Shown piece by piece: positions 52,631 to 61,234 of a stretch of 64,000 nt of DNA (position 1 is the first letter of the stretch; every line of letters begins with the position of its first letter). The notes under the pieces are model-generated. The model was not told the DNA's origin. It searched no databases and saw nothing but the letters and a program-made list of their open reading frames with translations. Both the position numbers and the translations under genes were made by a program. Source of the DNA: Novosphingobium sp. AAP83 (GTDB lineage: Bacteria > Pseudomonadota > Alphaproteobacteria > Sphingomonadales > Sphingomonadaceae); the NCBI RefSeq assembly GCF_001295795.1, contig NZ_LJHY01000023.1:1-64000 (forward strand), read 5' to 3'.

Positions 52631-54493
52631 TCAAACCATCTCAAACCGGATGACAACTTTGCCAAAGGCCCCTTGCGCGGCTCGGGCATAAGCATCGTTT
52701 ACCCGATCCAGCCCGAATTCGCTGTCGATTACCGGACGGATGCGTTTCTCCACCATGAATGCTGCAAGCGCGGTATGGTCTGCCTGTGATCCCACCATAA
52801 CCGCACTCGCTTTCAGTGCGGAAAAGATCATTGGCAGCGCCGGTATCTGACCGCCGAAGCCCGCCAGCGCCCCGATCACCGCAAGGTGACCATTAAGCCC
52901 AAGGCTGTTCACCGATTGCTCTAGGGTGCCGTCGCCGCCAAGTTCGACAACATGGTTGACCCCGGCTCCGGAAGTATAGTCCCGCACGGCGCTGGCCCAG
53001 TCCGGCACCTCGCAGTAGTTGATACCATGAACCGCGCCTAGCCTTTTAGCGGCAGCAATCTTTTCTTCACTGGAAGACAGGATGATTGGCCGCGCGCCAG
53101 CGGCAGCGGCAATTTGCACCGCAAACAGGGCAACGCCACCCGTCCCCAAGACCAGTACGGTGTCGTCTTCCTGCAAACCACCGAGCGTCATCAATGCGTT
53201 CCAAGCCGTGACCCCGGCGCAGGGCAAACAAGCTCCCTCGGCAAAGCTCCAGCCATCGGGCAGCGCGATCAACCCTGCCTCGGCAAGCACCACATGATCG
53301 GCCAACACACCTGCTGCGCCCGCACCCAGCGCCGAGAACGCACCCGGTAGCGTCAGGCGGCCGCCAGCCCAGGCCTGGAAGAAGGCTGACATCACGCGAT
53401 CGCCCGCGCGCCAGCGGGTTACGCCTTCACCCACCGCGACGACCTCGCCCGCGGCATCCGACAACGGTACAAACCTGTCGCCAGTTGCGGGGTAGGAGAA
53501 GTCGCGGATGGAAAGGTCGCGGCGGTTGAGCGATGCGGCATGGACACGAACAAGAACTTCGCCTGGTCCCGGCTCGGGCACTGGTGCAGTGACCATCTCA
53601 AGGTCGAAACCGGCATCGGTGCGCACGAGTTCAAAACGGCGGTCAGTCATCATTACAGGCTCCGGACGAGGTGCTTCGCCGGCAACATCCGGCAGGAAAT
53701 CGAGAATAGCGCGGACGAACTGGCCCGGTTGATGCTCGGGCGCAGCAAGGAAGCCCGGACCCATCGCGCGGACGGGCACATGCGGGAAATCCGCGCGGAA
53801 ACGATCGAGATGACCGGTCAGACCCAGCGGATCGTCTCCTGCCTGCACCACTTGCACCGGACAACGCACTTGTTGCAGCACTGAAGCCAAATCCTGCGCG
53901 AATATGGCATCAAATGCTTGGTCCCTGCCTGGCGCAGAGCCCAGCGCGCCCAACGTTTCGGCGTGGACGAGTTCTGGCGAATAGACCGGAAACAAGCTTT
54001 TCATCAGCTTCCACGTTTCCGCGACATGAGCGCCGTCGCGCGCAATCTCCGGCGCATTGCCAATGCCCGCCCGGTCCTTCGCGCGCTGCTCGGCAGAAGC
54101 ATAAAGCACGCCCGACAAAGTCAGGCTGACAACCCGTTCTGGGGCAAGGACTGCCATTTCCGCAGCGAAATGCGTGCCCGTGTGGTGTCCTGCCAGATGG
54201 AACCGGTCAACTCCTAGCTGAGCTATCGCTTCGAGAAACCACTGCCCGTAATTGTGCGCAGCGGGACGGCCTACAGGCCGGAAGGATTGCCCGAATCCCG
54301 GCGTATCCAACGCAATCGCGGCTCTGCGTCCAGCAAGGAAACGCAGCATACGTTCAAAGCTGGCCGAACAGACGGGCGTGCGGTGCAGCAAGACCAGCGG
54401 GACGCCCGGTCCTTCCACGCGCCGAAAGTGCACCTGGCCATCGCGGACCGGAGCATAACCCTTTGTGACAGGATCGGGGACTTGCTCAGACAT
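52631..54493 (-). CDS. fusion: alpha/beta-hydrolase domain + medium-chain reductase
   Basis: 620 residues in one frame. Residues 1-275 form an alpha/beta-hydrolase: VPLVLLHRTPVCSASFERML (oxyanion strand), IALDTPGFGQS and the elbow FHLAGHHTGTHFAAEMA, where the nucleophile position (104) is His instead of Ser; QVVQAGDDPLG follows. Residues 282-620 form a zinc-less medium-chain dehydrogenase/reductase: MTDRRFELVRT, VRVHAASLNRRDLSIRDF, LPCAGVTAWNALMTLGGLQEDDTVLVLGTGGVALFAVQIAAAAGA and a C-terminal AYARAAQGAFGKVVIRFE. An internal GGAG-N7-ATG at the joint could also start the reductase alone. Palindrome site 5 lies 72 bp upstream. Related hydrolases with GHHTG exist, but the fused form is unusual. 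Confidence 0.85.
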   Translation of the reverse strand: MSEQVPDPVTKGYAPVRDGQVHFRRVEGPGVPLVLLHRTPVCSASFERMLRFLAGRRAAIALDTPGFGQSFRPVGRPAAHNYGQWFLEAIAQLGVDRFHLAGHHTGTHFAAEMAVLAPERVVSLTLSGVLYASAEQRAKDRAGIGNAPEIARDGAHVAETWKLMKSLFPVYSPELVHAETLGALGSAPGRDQAFDAIFAQDLASVLQQVRCPVQVVQAGDDPLGLTGHLDRFRADFPHVPVRAMGPGFLAAPEHQPGQFVRAILDFLPDVAGEAPRPEPVMMTDRRFELVRTDAGFDLEMVTAPVPEPGPGEVLVRVHAASLNRRDLSIRDFSYPATGDRFVPLSDAAGEVVAVGEGVTRWRAGDRVMSAFFQAWAGGRLTLPGAFSALGAGAAGVLADHVVLAEAGLIALPDGWSFAEGACLPCAGVTAWNALMTLGGLQEDDTVLVLGTGGVALFAVQIAAAAGARPIILSSSEEKIAAAKRLGAVHGINYCEVPDWASAVRDYTSGAGVNHVVELGGDGTLEQSVNSLGLNGHLAVIGALAGFGGQIPALPMIFSALKASAVMVGSQADHTALAAFMVEKRIRPVIDSEFGLDRVNDAYARAAQGAFGKVVIRFEMV

Positions 54494-54564
54494 GCAGACT
54501 TTCCAAGAAAAGCGAGTGGCTGCCTTAACCGATCGCCTTCATGCCGAGCCTGCCGCTTGGAGAC

Positions 54565-54581
54565 TATCCACCATGCGGTAA
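54565..54581. promoter_or_regulatory. island palindrome, site 5
   Basis: TATCCACCATGCGGTAA: core CCAC-CAT-GCGG, one core mismatch, 72 bp before the fusion gene start. Confidence 0.4.
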
Positions 54582-54650
54582 TCCGCGTCTTCGCTTCTGG
54601 CAGCACCCGCCCCAGAGCCGGTCGTTTCTCCCATCAGCTACATAAGTGCG

Positions 54651-55454
54651 TCAGTTAGCCCAACCTTCGAACGAGACGACGTCTCCGGAAAGTGCTCCAG
54701 TCAAGCCGCCGTCAACCTTCAGGTCCGCGCCATTAATCCAGCTGGCTTTGCTGGTGGCAAGGAATGCGATGACTTCCCCGATTTCATCGCAAGTTCCATC
54801 GCGACCGACTGTCTCACGCGAGAAGTGCATTGCATCTTTTCCCATCGATGCAATGAAATCAGGGATGAGGGGCGTATCGATGCTGCCGGGACTGACCGAG
54901 TTGAGGCGTACGCCACGCGGCCAATGCGCAAGGCAATCATGGGCTACCAAGGCACACAGAAGTTCCTTGGAGCAGTTATAGGCCTCTGAGGCCGATCCAC
55001 ACTGCGCCGCCGCCATCGCAAGGGACCGGGCATCGTTGGGTTCGCGCACCACGCAGAGCAACGCCTCCTTTCTATCCATCCAGCGCCAGCCTGCACCCGA
55101 CGAGACGATCGTTACGGATCCGCCGTCGCGAACAAGAGGAGAAAGCGTGCGCACAATATGGCGGGCCGACACAAAGTTGATCTGCAAGATCCTTTGCGGA
55201 TCGCCAACTCCGGCAACGCCGGCGCTGATCACCAAGGTGTCAAATCTGCCGGCCACGTTAGTGTCGGCCAGCAGGGCGCAGGTGGCGCTAACTACCGATG
55301 GTTCGGCAAGATCACAATGGATCCAGCCCGCATGTGCGAAGTCCGATGGCGGATCAAGACGGTCCAGCCCAACCACTTGCCAGCCTTCCCGTAGGAAGAG
55401 ACGTGCCGTTGCAAGGCCAATGCCGCTGGCTGCACCGGTGATAAGCGCCTTCAT
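54651..55454 (-). CDS. SDR oxidoreductase (3-alpha-hydroxysteroid dehydrogenase-like)
   Basis: 267 residues. It has TGAASGIG at residues 6-13, IHCDLAEPS, LVISAGVAG and a short beta-4/5 region with ILQINFVSARHIV. After the catalytic SSGAG there is an insertion (MDRKEALLCVVREPNDARSLAMAAAQCGSAS) before YNCSKELL. This long insert between Ser and Tyr is characteristic of the 3-alpha-HSD/carbonyl-reductase branch (as in Comamonas HsdA). RLNSVSPGSIDTPL and the C-terminal GADLKVDGGL are present. It would use NAD(P) to interconvert an alcohol and ketone. It lies 35 bp behind another SDR and ahead of the fusion gene. Confidence 0.82.
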   Translation of the reverse strand: MKALITGAASGIGLATARLFLREGWQVVGLDRLDPPSDFAHAGWIHCDLAEPSVVSATCALLADTNVAGRFDTLVISAGVAGVGDPQRILQINFVSARHIVRTLSPLVRDGGSVTIVSSGAGWRWMDRKEALLCVVREPNDARSLAMAAAQCGSASEAYNCSKELLCALVAHDCLAHWPRGVRLNSVSPGSIDTPLIPDFIASMGKDAMHFSRETVGRDGTCDEIGEVIAFLATSKASWINGADLKVDGGLTGALSGDVVSFEGWAN

Positions 55455-55489
55455 GTACGGCTAAACTCCAAACATCTTTGGCAAGGTGA

Positions 55490-56200
55490 TCACCAGGGAA
55501 CTTTCTGGCCCAGCAGATCGACGAAGGCCCCGTTATCCGCCTTTGAAAGCCCGGCTATGACCTTGCGCTGGTTTGCCACGCTTGCTTCCACCGGCCATTG
55601 CGCCGAAGCACCGCCAAGGTCGGTCTGTGTCCAGCCTGGGGCCATACTGATCACAGTGAAACCCTGTTCCCCCAACTCAACTGAAAGCCCTTTGGTCACC
55701 ATGTTTAGCGCGGCCTTACTAGAGCGGTAGGCATAGGATTGGCCTTGTGTATTGTTCGAGATCGAGCCAAGGTCTGACGACATGTTAATGATCAGCTTGC
55801 GCTGGCCCGCGCTCAGGTTGGCGCGAAGAACTTGGATGATCTGGAACGGTGCCAGAACATTGACCCGCATAATCTGCTCCCACAGATCATAGTCCATACC
55901 GTTATGACTTTGGCGGTGCGAGGCATTGTCCCAGCTTCCGCCATAAAGCCCCGCATTGTTGAGCAGGACGTCAATGGCCGCGCCTTCCAGCCGCTCACCC
56001 AGCGCGATCACAGAGGCGCGGTCCTCAAGGTCCAGCGCTTCGATCCTGATTTGCGGGTGCCGCTGTACAAGGCTCGCAAGCGCTGAAGCATTTTCAGGCT
56101 CGCGGGCAGTCGCGATAACAGTCTCGCCAGCTTCGGCCAATTGCCGTGTATATTCCAGTCCGATGCCCCGGTTCGCGCCGGTAACCAACCAAGTACCCAT
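55490..56200 (-). CDS. SDR oxidoreductase (C-factor/sniffer-like)
   Basis: 236 residues. It has TGANRGIG at residues 7-14, DLEDRASV, LLNNAGLYGG and the catalytic NMSSDLGSISNNTQGQSYAYRSSKAALN (Ser, Tyr, Lys). SMAPGWTQTDLGG and a C-terminal GQKVPW follow. The pattern matches the small C-factor/sniffer carbonyl reductases, which reduce ketones with NADPH. GGAAGAG precedes the ATG at 56200. Immediately upstream on the same strand lies the decayed hydrolase-reductase fusion, so this SDR was once the second gene of that operon. Confidence 0.85.
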   Translation of the reverse strand: MGTWLVTGANRGIGLEYTRQLAEAGETVIATAREPENASALASLVQRHPQIRIEALDLEDRASVIALGERLEGAAIDVLLNNAGLYGGSWDNASHRQSHNGMDYDLWEQIMRVNVLAPFQIIQVLRANLSAGQRKLIINMSSDLGSISNNTQGQSYAYRSSKAALNMVTKGLSVELGEQGFTVISMAPGWTQTDLGGASAQWPVEASVANQRKVIAGLSKADNGAFVDLLGQKVPW

Positions 56201-56227
56201 GCCATGCTCTTCCCAATGAATGATCAA

Positions 56228-56766
56228 TCAAATGTAATGGCAACCTTGCCGAATCAGCACCTCGCTCGCGCCTGGTTCCGGTAAGTCGCAGTCGGTGCCG
56301 GTCATGTCATGACCGGGCGCGGACTGGGCCAGGTGATAGCGGCGATTCTCCATGGAACTTGGACCTTTAATCTTATTGAGGATTGAACGGACGAAAGCGC
56401 CGCCCTGCCGCTACGGAGCGGCGAGAAAGGCTGGACCGACCACCTCTACCGGGACAACCGGGAACCGCTGGCGAAGTGGGTTAAGTATGCCCTTAAGCGT
56501 TAGTGGATCATCACTGGCCTGCACGAACCTGACCGCTGTGCGGACACTTTCGATCACTATGCCCAGCAAGCCTACGAAATCCGTTGCGAATATTGCATCC
56601 AAAGCCAGATCGCTCCCACGTCATGCGGCAAGAGCTCCCATGGTTTCGGCATGAACCAGATCCGACAGCAGATCGAGGAACAAGGATCGCATCAGCCGGA
56701 AGACATTGACAAGATAAAGGCCGTCCAGACCGCATCGAGATGCTGCGTCTTCGCGGTCTGATTTGC
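56228..56766 (-). pseudogene. decayed second copy of the hydrolase-reductase fusion
   Basis: Translations on the minus strand align with residues about 140-300 of the 620-residue fusion. LVNVFRLMRSLF and LVHAETMGALAA (fusion: TWKLMKSLF, LVHAETLGALGS) are followed by a frameshift. LDAIFATDFVGLLG, VRFVQASDDPLTLKG and VEVVGPAFLAAP follow, then an in-frame TAG, GGAFVRSIL, and MENRRYHLAQSAPGHDM...LPEPGASEVLIR (fusion: MTDRRFELVRT...VPEPGPGEVLVR). The remnant crosses the hydrolase-reductase joint without a break other than the stop, so the lost gene was also a fusion. Both ends are missing. Confidence 0.75.
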
Positions 56767-56831
56767 CACGACAATTCGCGCCCAAAATCATCTCAAGAAG
56801 CCGATCGCACTACAGAATCGAGGAGCTTATC

Positions 56832-56848
56832 TATCCGCCCTGCGGATG
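56832..56848. promoter_or_regulatory. island palindrome, site 6
   Basis: TATCCGCCCTGCGGATG contains the perfect inverted repeat ATCCGC-CCT-GCGGAT. It lies 65 bp before the MFS transporter and upstream of the decayed leftward fusion gene. Confidence 0.5.
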
Positions 56849-56912
56849 GTGGATCGAGCACGCTGTGAAACCTGTCTGCAAAGATGTTCCATCCGAATTC
56901 ATACAGACGGGG

Positions 56913-58172
56913 GTGTGCGTGCAGGCAGTTTCCAATGAAGTAGGGCTTGCCGAAAGCAACGAATTCCGTCGCGGCTGGCGGATACTGCTAGCGTCGATGC
57001 TGGGTATAGGCTGCGGACTTGCGGCCATGCCATTCTATACCGCCGGCGTTTTTGCGCCGCATCTTGCTCGTGAATTTGGCTGGTCGATGGGCGAGATAAT
57101 GGCCGGCCTGACCATCACCACGGTGATGGTCGTTATTGCCGCACCTGTCACTGGGATGCTGTGTGAGAAGTATGGTACTCGGAAAATCGCTCTAGCTTCT
57201 CTGATAAGCTTTGGCCTTTCCTACTTCTTGCTCGCAGTATCAAGCGGCTCCCTAATCCAGTTTTACCTGACCTGGGCCGTTGCAGCAACGCTTGGCGCAG
57301 GCACCCTGCCAATCACCTTCACGCGCACAGTTAATCGCTGGTTCGACAAGCATCGCGGACTTGCGTTGGGTCTTGCGATGACGGGAACCGGCCTGTTCGG
57401 CATATTGTGCAAACCATTGCTTGCTTGGGTCATTGCGGACTTTGGTTGGCGTGGCGGTTATTTCGCACTCGGCCTGCTGCCACTATGCCTCGCTTTGCCA
57501 GTAGCATTTGCGCTATTAAAAGATCCTGCCACCACCTCGGCGCCAGGCATGGCCGAACCGGCAGATGAAAGTACAATATCCGGAATGACGCGTGGTGAGG
57601 CGGTCCGTCATTGGCGGTTCTGGCTAATCGGCGCAATTCTGGTGCCAATATCGTTCGCTCTCGCAGGCGCGATCCCTAACCTTGAACCTATCCTGCTTGA
57701 TCGCGGCATTGACCAGGCGACAATACTCACCCTGACACCTCTGGTTGGCCTCGCCTCGATAAGCGGGCGATTGATCGGAGGCTGGTTGCTCGACAGATTC
57801 TGGGCGCCGGGAGTAGCGTTTATCTTGCTTGGAATGCCTGCAATTTCATGCGCACTCCTGACGAGCACGAACCTCGACCCCAATCTGGCAGGCCTCGCCA
57901 TTGTGCTGATCGGATTTGCACTTGGTATCGAATACGATGTGGTGGCTTACCTCACGTCACGCTATTTCGGCATGCGGTCTTATGCTGCAATCTACGGCAT
58001 ATTTTATGTGTGCTTCTCAACCGGAGCAGGTTTCGGACCGCTCGTTTTTGGTCTGATTCGTGATTTCACGCAGGATTTCGGGCCGGCGTTGAAAACGTCT
58101 GCTGTAATCCTCCCCCTTTGTTCTGCAGGCTTCCTGTTTTTGGGAAAATACCGTTATAAATCAACATTTTAG
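56913..58172 (+). CDS. MFS transporter, monocarboxylate/OFA-like
   Basis: About 419 residues with 12 hydrophobic helices. The first begins at WRILLASMLGIGCGLAAMPFYTAGVFAPHL, and the MFS loop-2/3 motif is GMLCEKYGTRKIALAS. TRTVNRWFDKHRGLALGLAMTGTGLFG is typical of the oxalate:formate/monocarboxylate (OFA/MCT) branch, which moves organic acids across the inner membrane. The start is uncertain: GTG 56913 (used) or GTG 56919; a longer frame to 56763 overlaps the operator and the remnant. It precedes a TBDR on the same strand. Confidence 0.8.
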   Translation: MCVQAVSNEVGLAESNEFRRGWRILLASMLGIGCGLAAMPFYTAGVFAPHLAREFGWSMGEIMAGLTITTVMVVIAAPVTGMLCEKYGTRKIALASLISFGLSYFLLAVSSGSLIQFYLTWAVAATLGAGTLPITFTRTVNRWFDKHRGLALGLAMTGTGLFGILCKPLLAWVIADFGWRGGYFALGLLPLCLALPVAFALLKDPATTSAPGMAEPADESTISGMTRGEAVRHWRFWLIGAILVPISFALAGAIPNLEPILLDRGIDQATILTLTPLVGLASISGRLIGGWLLDRFWAPGVAFILLGMPAISCALLTSTNLDPNLAGLAIVLIGFALGIEYDVVAYLTSRYFGMRSYAAIYGIFYVCFSTGAGFGPLVFGLIRDFTQDFGPALKTSAVILPLCSAGFLFLGKYRYKSTF

Positions 58173-58221
58173 TATAGTACAATAATAAATTGACATATTG
58201 ATATAACATTATAGCAATAAA

Positions 58222-58258
58222 TAGGCCGACAGGCCTAACTCATGAGGGGTATAACATG
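58222..58258 (+). promoter_or_regulatory. hairpin plus ACTCATGAGGGG leader of a TBDR gene
   Basis: TAGGCC-GACA-GGCCTA (58222-58237) is followed at once by ACTCATGAGGGGTATAACATG (58238-58258). The layout matches the leader at 45543. The preceding 50 bp are very AT-rich and contain TTGACA at 58190. Confidence 0.5.
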
Positions 58259-60466
58259 ACCTACAGCCGCCTGCCTTTAACCTCGATGTTTGCTCCGCTC
58301 GCACTTTCTGCGATGCCAGCCATCGCACAAGAAACCGCTGCCGACGCATTTCCAGAATCCCAAGGGCTTGAAGAAATAGTCGTCACTTCACAGCGCCGTG
58401 CCGAAAAGCTCCAGTCAGTGCCGGTTACGGTTTCGGCATTCAATGAAAAGGCGCTTGAACGCCTGGCAGTGGGTGACGCGATTGGTATTTCGAAATTCGT
58501 GCCCGGCATGATTTCGCAGCACAACGCTGGTCTTGCCTCGGCCAATGCCTACTTCTTGCGCGGTCTTGGTAATTCCCAGTCCACGGCAACTTTTGATGCG
58601 CCGGTCACGACGTATGTCGATGATATCTACATCGCCCGGCAGAACGCCAACAACTATGCCTTCTTCGATACCGAACGCGTCGAAGTTCTGCGCGGGCCTC
58701 AGGGCACGCTGTTCGGGCGCAATACTACAGGCGGTGCATTGGCAGTCATCATGCGCAAGCCATCGGATACGGCGGGCATGAAGCTGGAAATGACGGGCGG
58801 TTCGTTCGAGCGCTATACTGTCAAGGCCAGTGCCGATTTGCCAGTGAGTGACAAAGTCCGCACCAAGCTTTCAGGGTTCATGGTGCAGGATCGTGGATAT
58901 CTGAAGAACATCACGACCGGTGACTGGCTGAACGGCGAGCAGAGCTATGGTATCAGGGGCGATGTCCGCTTCCTTCTAACCGATGCCCTGACGATCGATC
59001 TGTCTGCAGAATTCACCAGCAATTCGAGCACTTATACCGGCCTTCGCAATGTCCCGGGCACCAACCCCTATATCAGGACGGCAACCACCCGGCCCGTGTT
59101 CTATGAAAGCGCGGCGGGCCTGCCGCAGACTGGCTGCACCGACGACAATGTTACCACGCTGCTGACGACGGGTGCGGGCAACTGCAACCTTTCCGAAAAC
59201 TTTGCCTTTGGCGGCAACGTCAACTACGAACTCGATAACGGAGCGATCACCTATATCTTCGGCTATCGCCATCTCGATCAGGGATACATCAACGAATACA
59301 ATGCTTCTGCGGTTAACAAGTTTGCCGGCTTTATCCTGACGGACAATGCCATCCACGAGCAGAACAGCCATGAACTCAAGCTCAACTATGCGTTTGGGGA
59401 TACCATTGATCTGGTCACAGGGCTGTTCTACCTCAAGGAAACGTCGGATGACCGCCAGACCAGCTTCTCGGGCGGAACCACAGCATTCCGGCCAATCCAG
59501 GATGCGCTTTACAAGCACAAAGTCGAAACGGCTGCTTACTATGCGCAAGCCGATTTCCATGCGACCGAAAAGCTGACGCTGACGCTGGGTGGCCGCTACA
59601 CCTGGGAAAAGAAAAACCTCAACTTTATCCGGTCCACGCAATTCCCAACGCTTTCCTACGGGGACGTGGCAGTTACTGCGTTCGGCATTCCTCTGACGCA
59701 GACGGTCAATCGTTTTACCCCTCGCTTTGCGGTAGACTACAAGTTCACTCCTGAGGTCATGGCTTTTGCATCGGTCACCAACGGGTTTAAATCGGGTGGC
59801 TGGAACGGCACGGCATCGGCCCCGCAAAACGCGGTGACGTTCAATCCGGAAAAGACATGGTCGTACGAAGCCGGTATCAAGTCTGAACTGTTTGACCGCA
59901 AGCTGCGCTTCAACCTGACCGGTTATTACGCCAAGACCAAGGATCTTCAGGTTACAGCAGGTGTGCCCAACTCACTGGGCGTGATCGCCAGCCTGCCGTT
60001 CAACGCCGGCACATTGGACGTTTACGGCGTGGAAATGGAAACGACGGCCAAGTTCGGCAATCTCAGCCTGTTTGCCAACCCATCGTTCATGAAGGGCAGG
60101 TACGTCTTCATCTCGCCGCTGGCGACAACCTTGACCACGGCGCTGACCCCGACCCGCGTCCCGACGTTCCAGTTCAGTGGCGGGGCTTCGTATGACATTC
60201 CTGTTGCTTCGCTGGGTGGTTATTTCACGGGAAGCGGCACATGGCGTCACAACTCGCCCTATTGGGTGGCCGTGCTGAACACGACAACAACCACGACTGA
60301 AAACTTCGTTGATGCCGCCATCAGCTTTACCGCCAATGACGAAAGCTACCGGATCTCGTTCGAAGTTTCGAACCTAACAGACCAGGAGACCGTAACGGCT
60401 AACTTCCTGGCATTGTTCCCGGGTGATCCGCGTCGCTTTACTGGCCGTATCAAGTTCAAGATCTGA
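58256..60466 (+). CDS. TonB-dependent receptor
   Basis: 736 residues. A signal peptide ends at AIAQE. The TonB-box region is LEEIVVTSQRRAEKLQSVPVTVSAF, the plug motif is RVEVLRGPQGTLFGRNTTGGALAVI, and the barrel ends in DPRRFTGRIKFKI. GAGGGG precedes the ATG. It directly precedes the amidase/NodB operon across a terminator-like hairpin, which makes it the likely uptake route for that operon's substrate. No plug-linked signalling domain is present. Confidence 0.88.
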   Translation: MTYSRLPLTSMFAPLALSAMPAIAQETAADAFPESQGLEEIVVTSQRRAEKLQSVPVTVSAFNEKALERLAVGDAIGISKFVPGMISQHNAGLASANAYFLRGLGNSQSTATFDAPVTTYVDDIYIARQNANNYAFFDTERVEVLRGPQGTLFGRNTTGGALAVIMRKPSDTAGMKLEMTGGSFERYTVKASADLPVSDKVRTKLSGFMVQDRGYLKNITTGDWLNGEQSYGIRGDVRFLLTDALTIDLSAEFTSNSSTYTGLRNVPGTNPYIRTATTRPVFYESAAGLPQTGCTDDNVTTLLTTGAGNCNLSENFAFGGNVNYELDNGAITYIFGYRHLDQGYINEYNASAVNKFAGFILTDNAIHEQNSHELKLNYAFGDTIDLVTGLFYLKETSDDRQTSFSGGTTAFRPIQDALYKHKVETAAYYAQADFHATEKLTLTLGGRYTWEKKNLNFIRSTQFPTLSYGDVAVTAFGIPLTQTVNRFTPRFAVDYKFTPEVMAFASVTNGFKSGGWNGTASAPQNAVTFNPEKTWSYEAGIKSELFDRKLRFNLTGYYAKTKDLQVTAGVPNSLGVIASLPFNAGTLDVYGVEMETTAKFGNLSLFANPSFMKGRYVFISPLATTLTTALTPTRVPTFQFSGGASYDIPVASLGGYFTGSGTWRHNSPYWVAVLNTTTTTTENFVDAAISFTANDESYRISFEVSNLTDQETVTANFLALFPGDPRRFTGRIKFKI

Positions 60467-60480
60467 TAACGAACATCAAG

Positions 60481-60520
60481 CTGCAGCGCAGACAGATCAC
60501 GTCTGTGCTGCAGCCTTGCT
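60481..60520 (+). terminator. terminator or attenuator between TBDR and amidase operon
   Basis: CTGCAGCGCAGAC pairs with GTCTGTGCTGCAG (one G-T pair) around a 7-nt loop and is followed by CCTTGCTTTT. Only 33 bp separate it from the next start, so the operon may depend on partial read-through. Confidence 0.7.
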
Positions 60521-60553
60521 TTTCGGGCATGTTTGGGAAAGGTGTTTTGGAAG

Positions 60554-61234
60554 ATGGACATAGTCGGGACAAAGATGGTTTGCGATGGCAAATCAGCCCG
60601 TCAGATCTTTGATGAGGTCATGGCCAATCCTGCTCGCACAAAGTTCGGCTTTGGCGAAAAGTTGGCAATCGTGAATGTCGATTTCCAGAACGCCTATACC
60701 CGGATCGATGAATTCAAGACTGCTTATGAAACCGATCCGCGCCAGATCGAATATACCAACACCATTTCGCGCCTGGCCCGCGCCAAGGGCATGCCGGTGA
60801 TCTGGACGCATGTGGCCTATGCCGATGATGCAAGCGATGCAGGGGTTTGGGGCACACGCACCAATACGCCTGATTCCTTGCAGAACATCAAGTACGAGAG
60901 CCGCCGCCACGCCTTTGATGACCGGTGCGAGATCGACCCGGCCGACACGATCTATACCAAACGTATGCCATCGGCTTTTTTCGAAACACCGCTGCAAAGC
61001 CTGCTGGTGTGGCACAAGGTCGATACTGTGGTCATCACCGGCGGATCGACTTCGGGTTGCATCCGCGCCACGGCGGTGGACAGCCTGAGCCGGGGCTACC
61101 GCACGATCGTGCCGATCGAGACGTGCGCGGACAAGCATGAATCCTATCACTTCGCCAATCTGACCGACTTGCAGTTGAAGTATGCCGATGTCGAACCGGT
61201 GCAGACCGTGATCAATTGGCTGGAGGCGCATTGA
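60554..61234 (+). CDS. isochorismatase-family cysteine amidohydrolase (N-carbamoylsarcosine amidase-like)
   Basis: 226 residues. The catalytic triad of the family is complete: D43 in AIVNVDFQNAYTR, K136 in YTKRMPSAFF and C169 in VVITGGSTSGCIRATAVDSLSRGY. The GGSTSGC form and the N-terminal extension resemble N-carbamoylsarcosine amidohydrolase more than isochorismatase or nicotinamidase, so hydrolysis of a carbamoyl or amide group is expected. It is the first gene of a run in which every junction overlaps (TGATG, ATGA, GTGA): amidase, two NodB-fold hydrolases and a medium-chain reductase. Confidence 0.85.
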   Translation: MDIVGTKMVCDGKSARQIFDEVMANPARTKFGFGEKLAIVNVDFQNAYTRIDEFKTAYETDPRQIEYTNTISRLARAKGMPVIWTHVAYADDASDAGVWGTRTNTPDSLQNIKYESRRHAFDDRCEIDPADTIYTKRMPSAFFETPLQSLLVWHKVDTVVITGGSTSGCIRATAVDSLSRGYRTIVPIETCADKHESYHFANLTDLQLKYADVEPVQTVINWLEAH

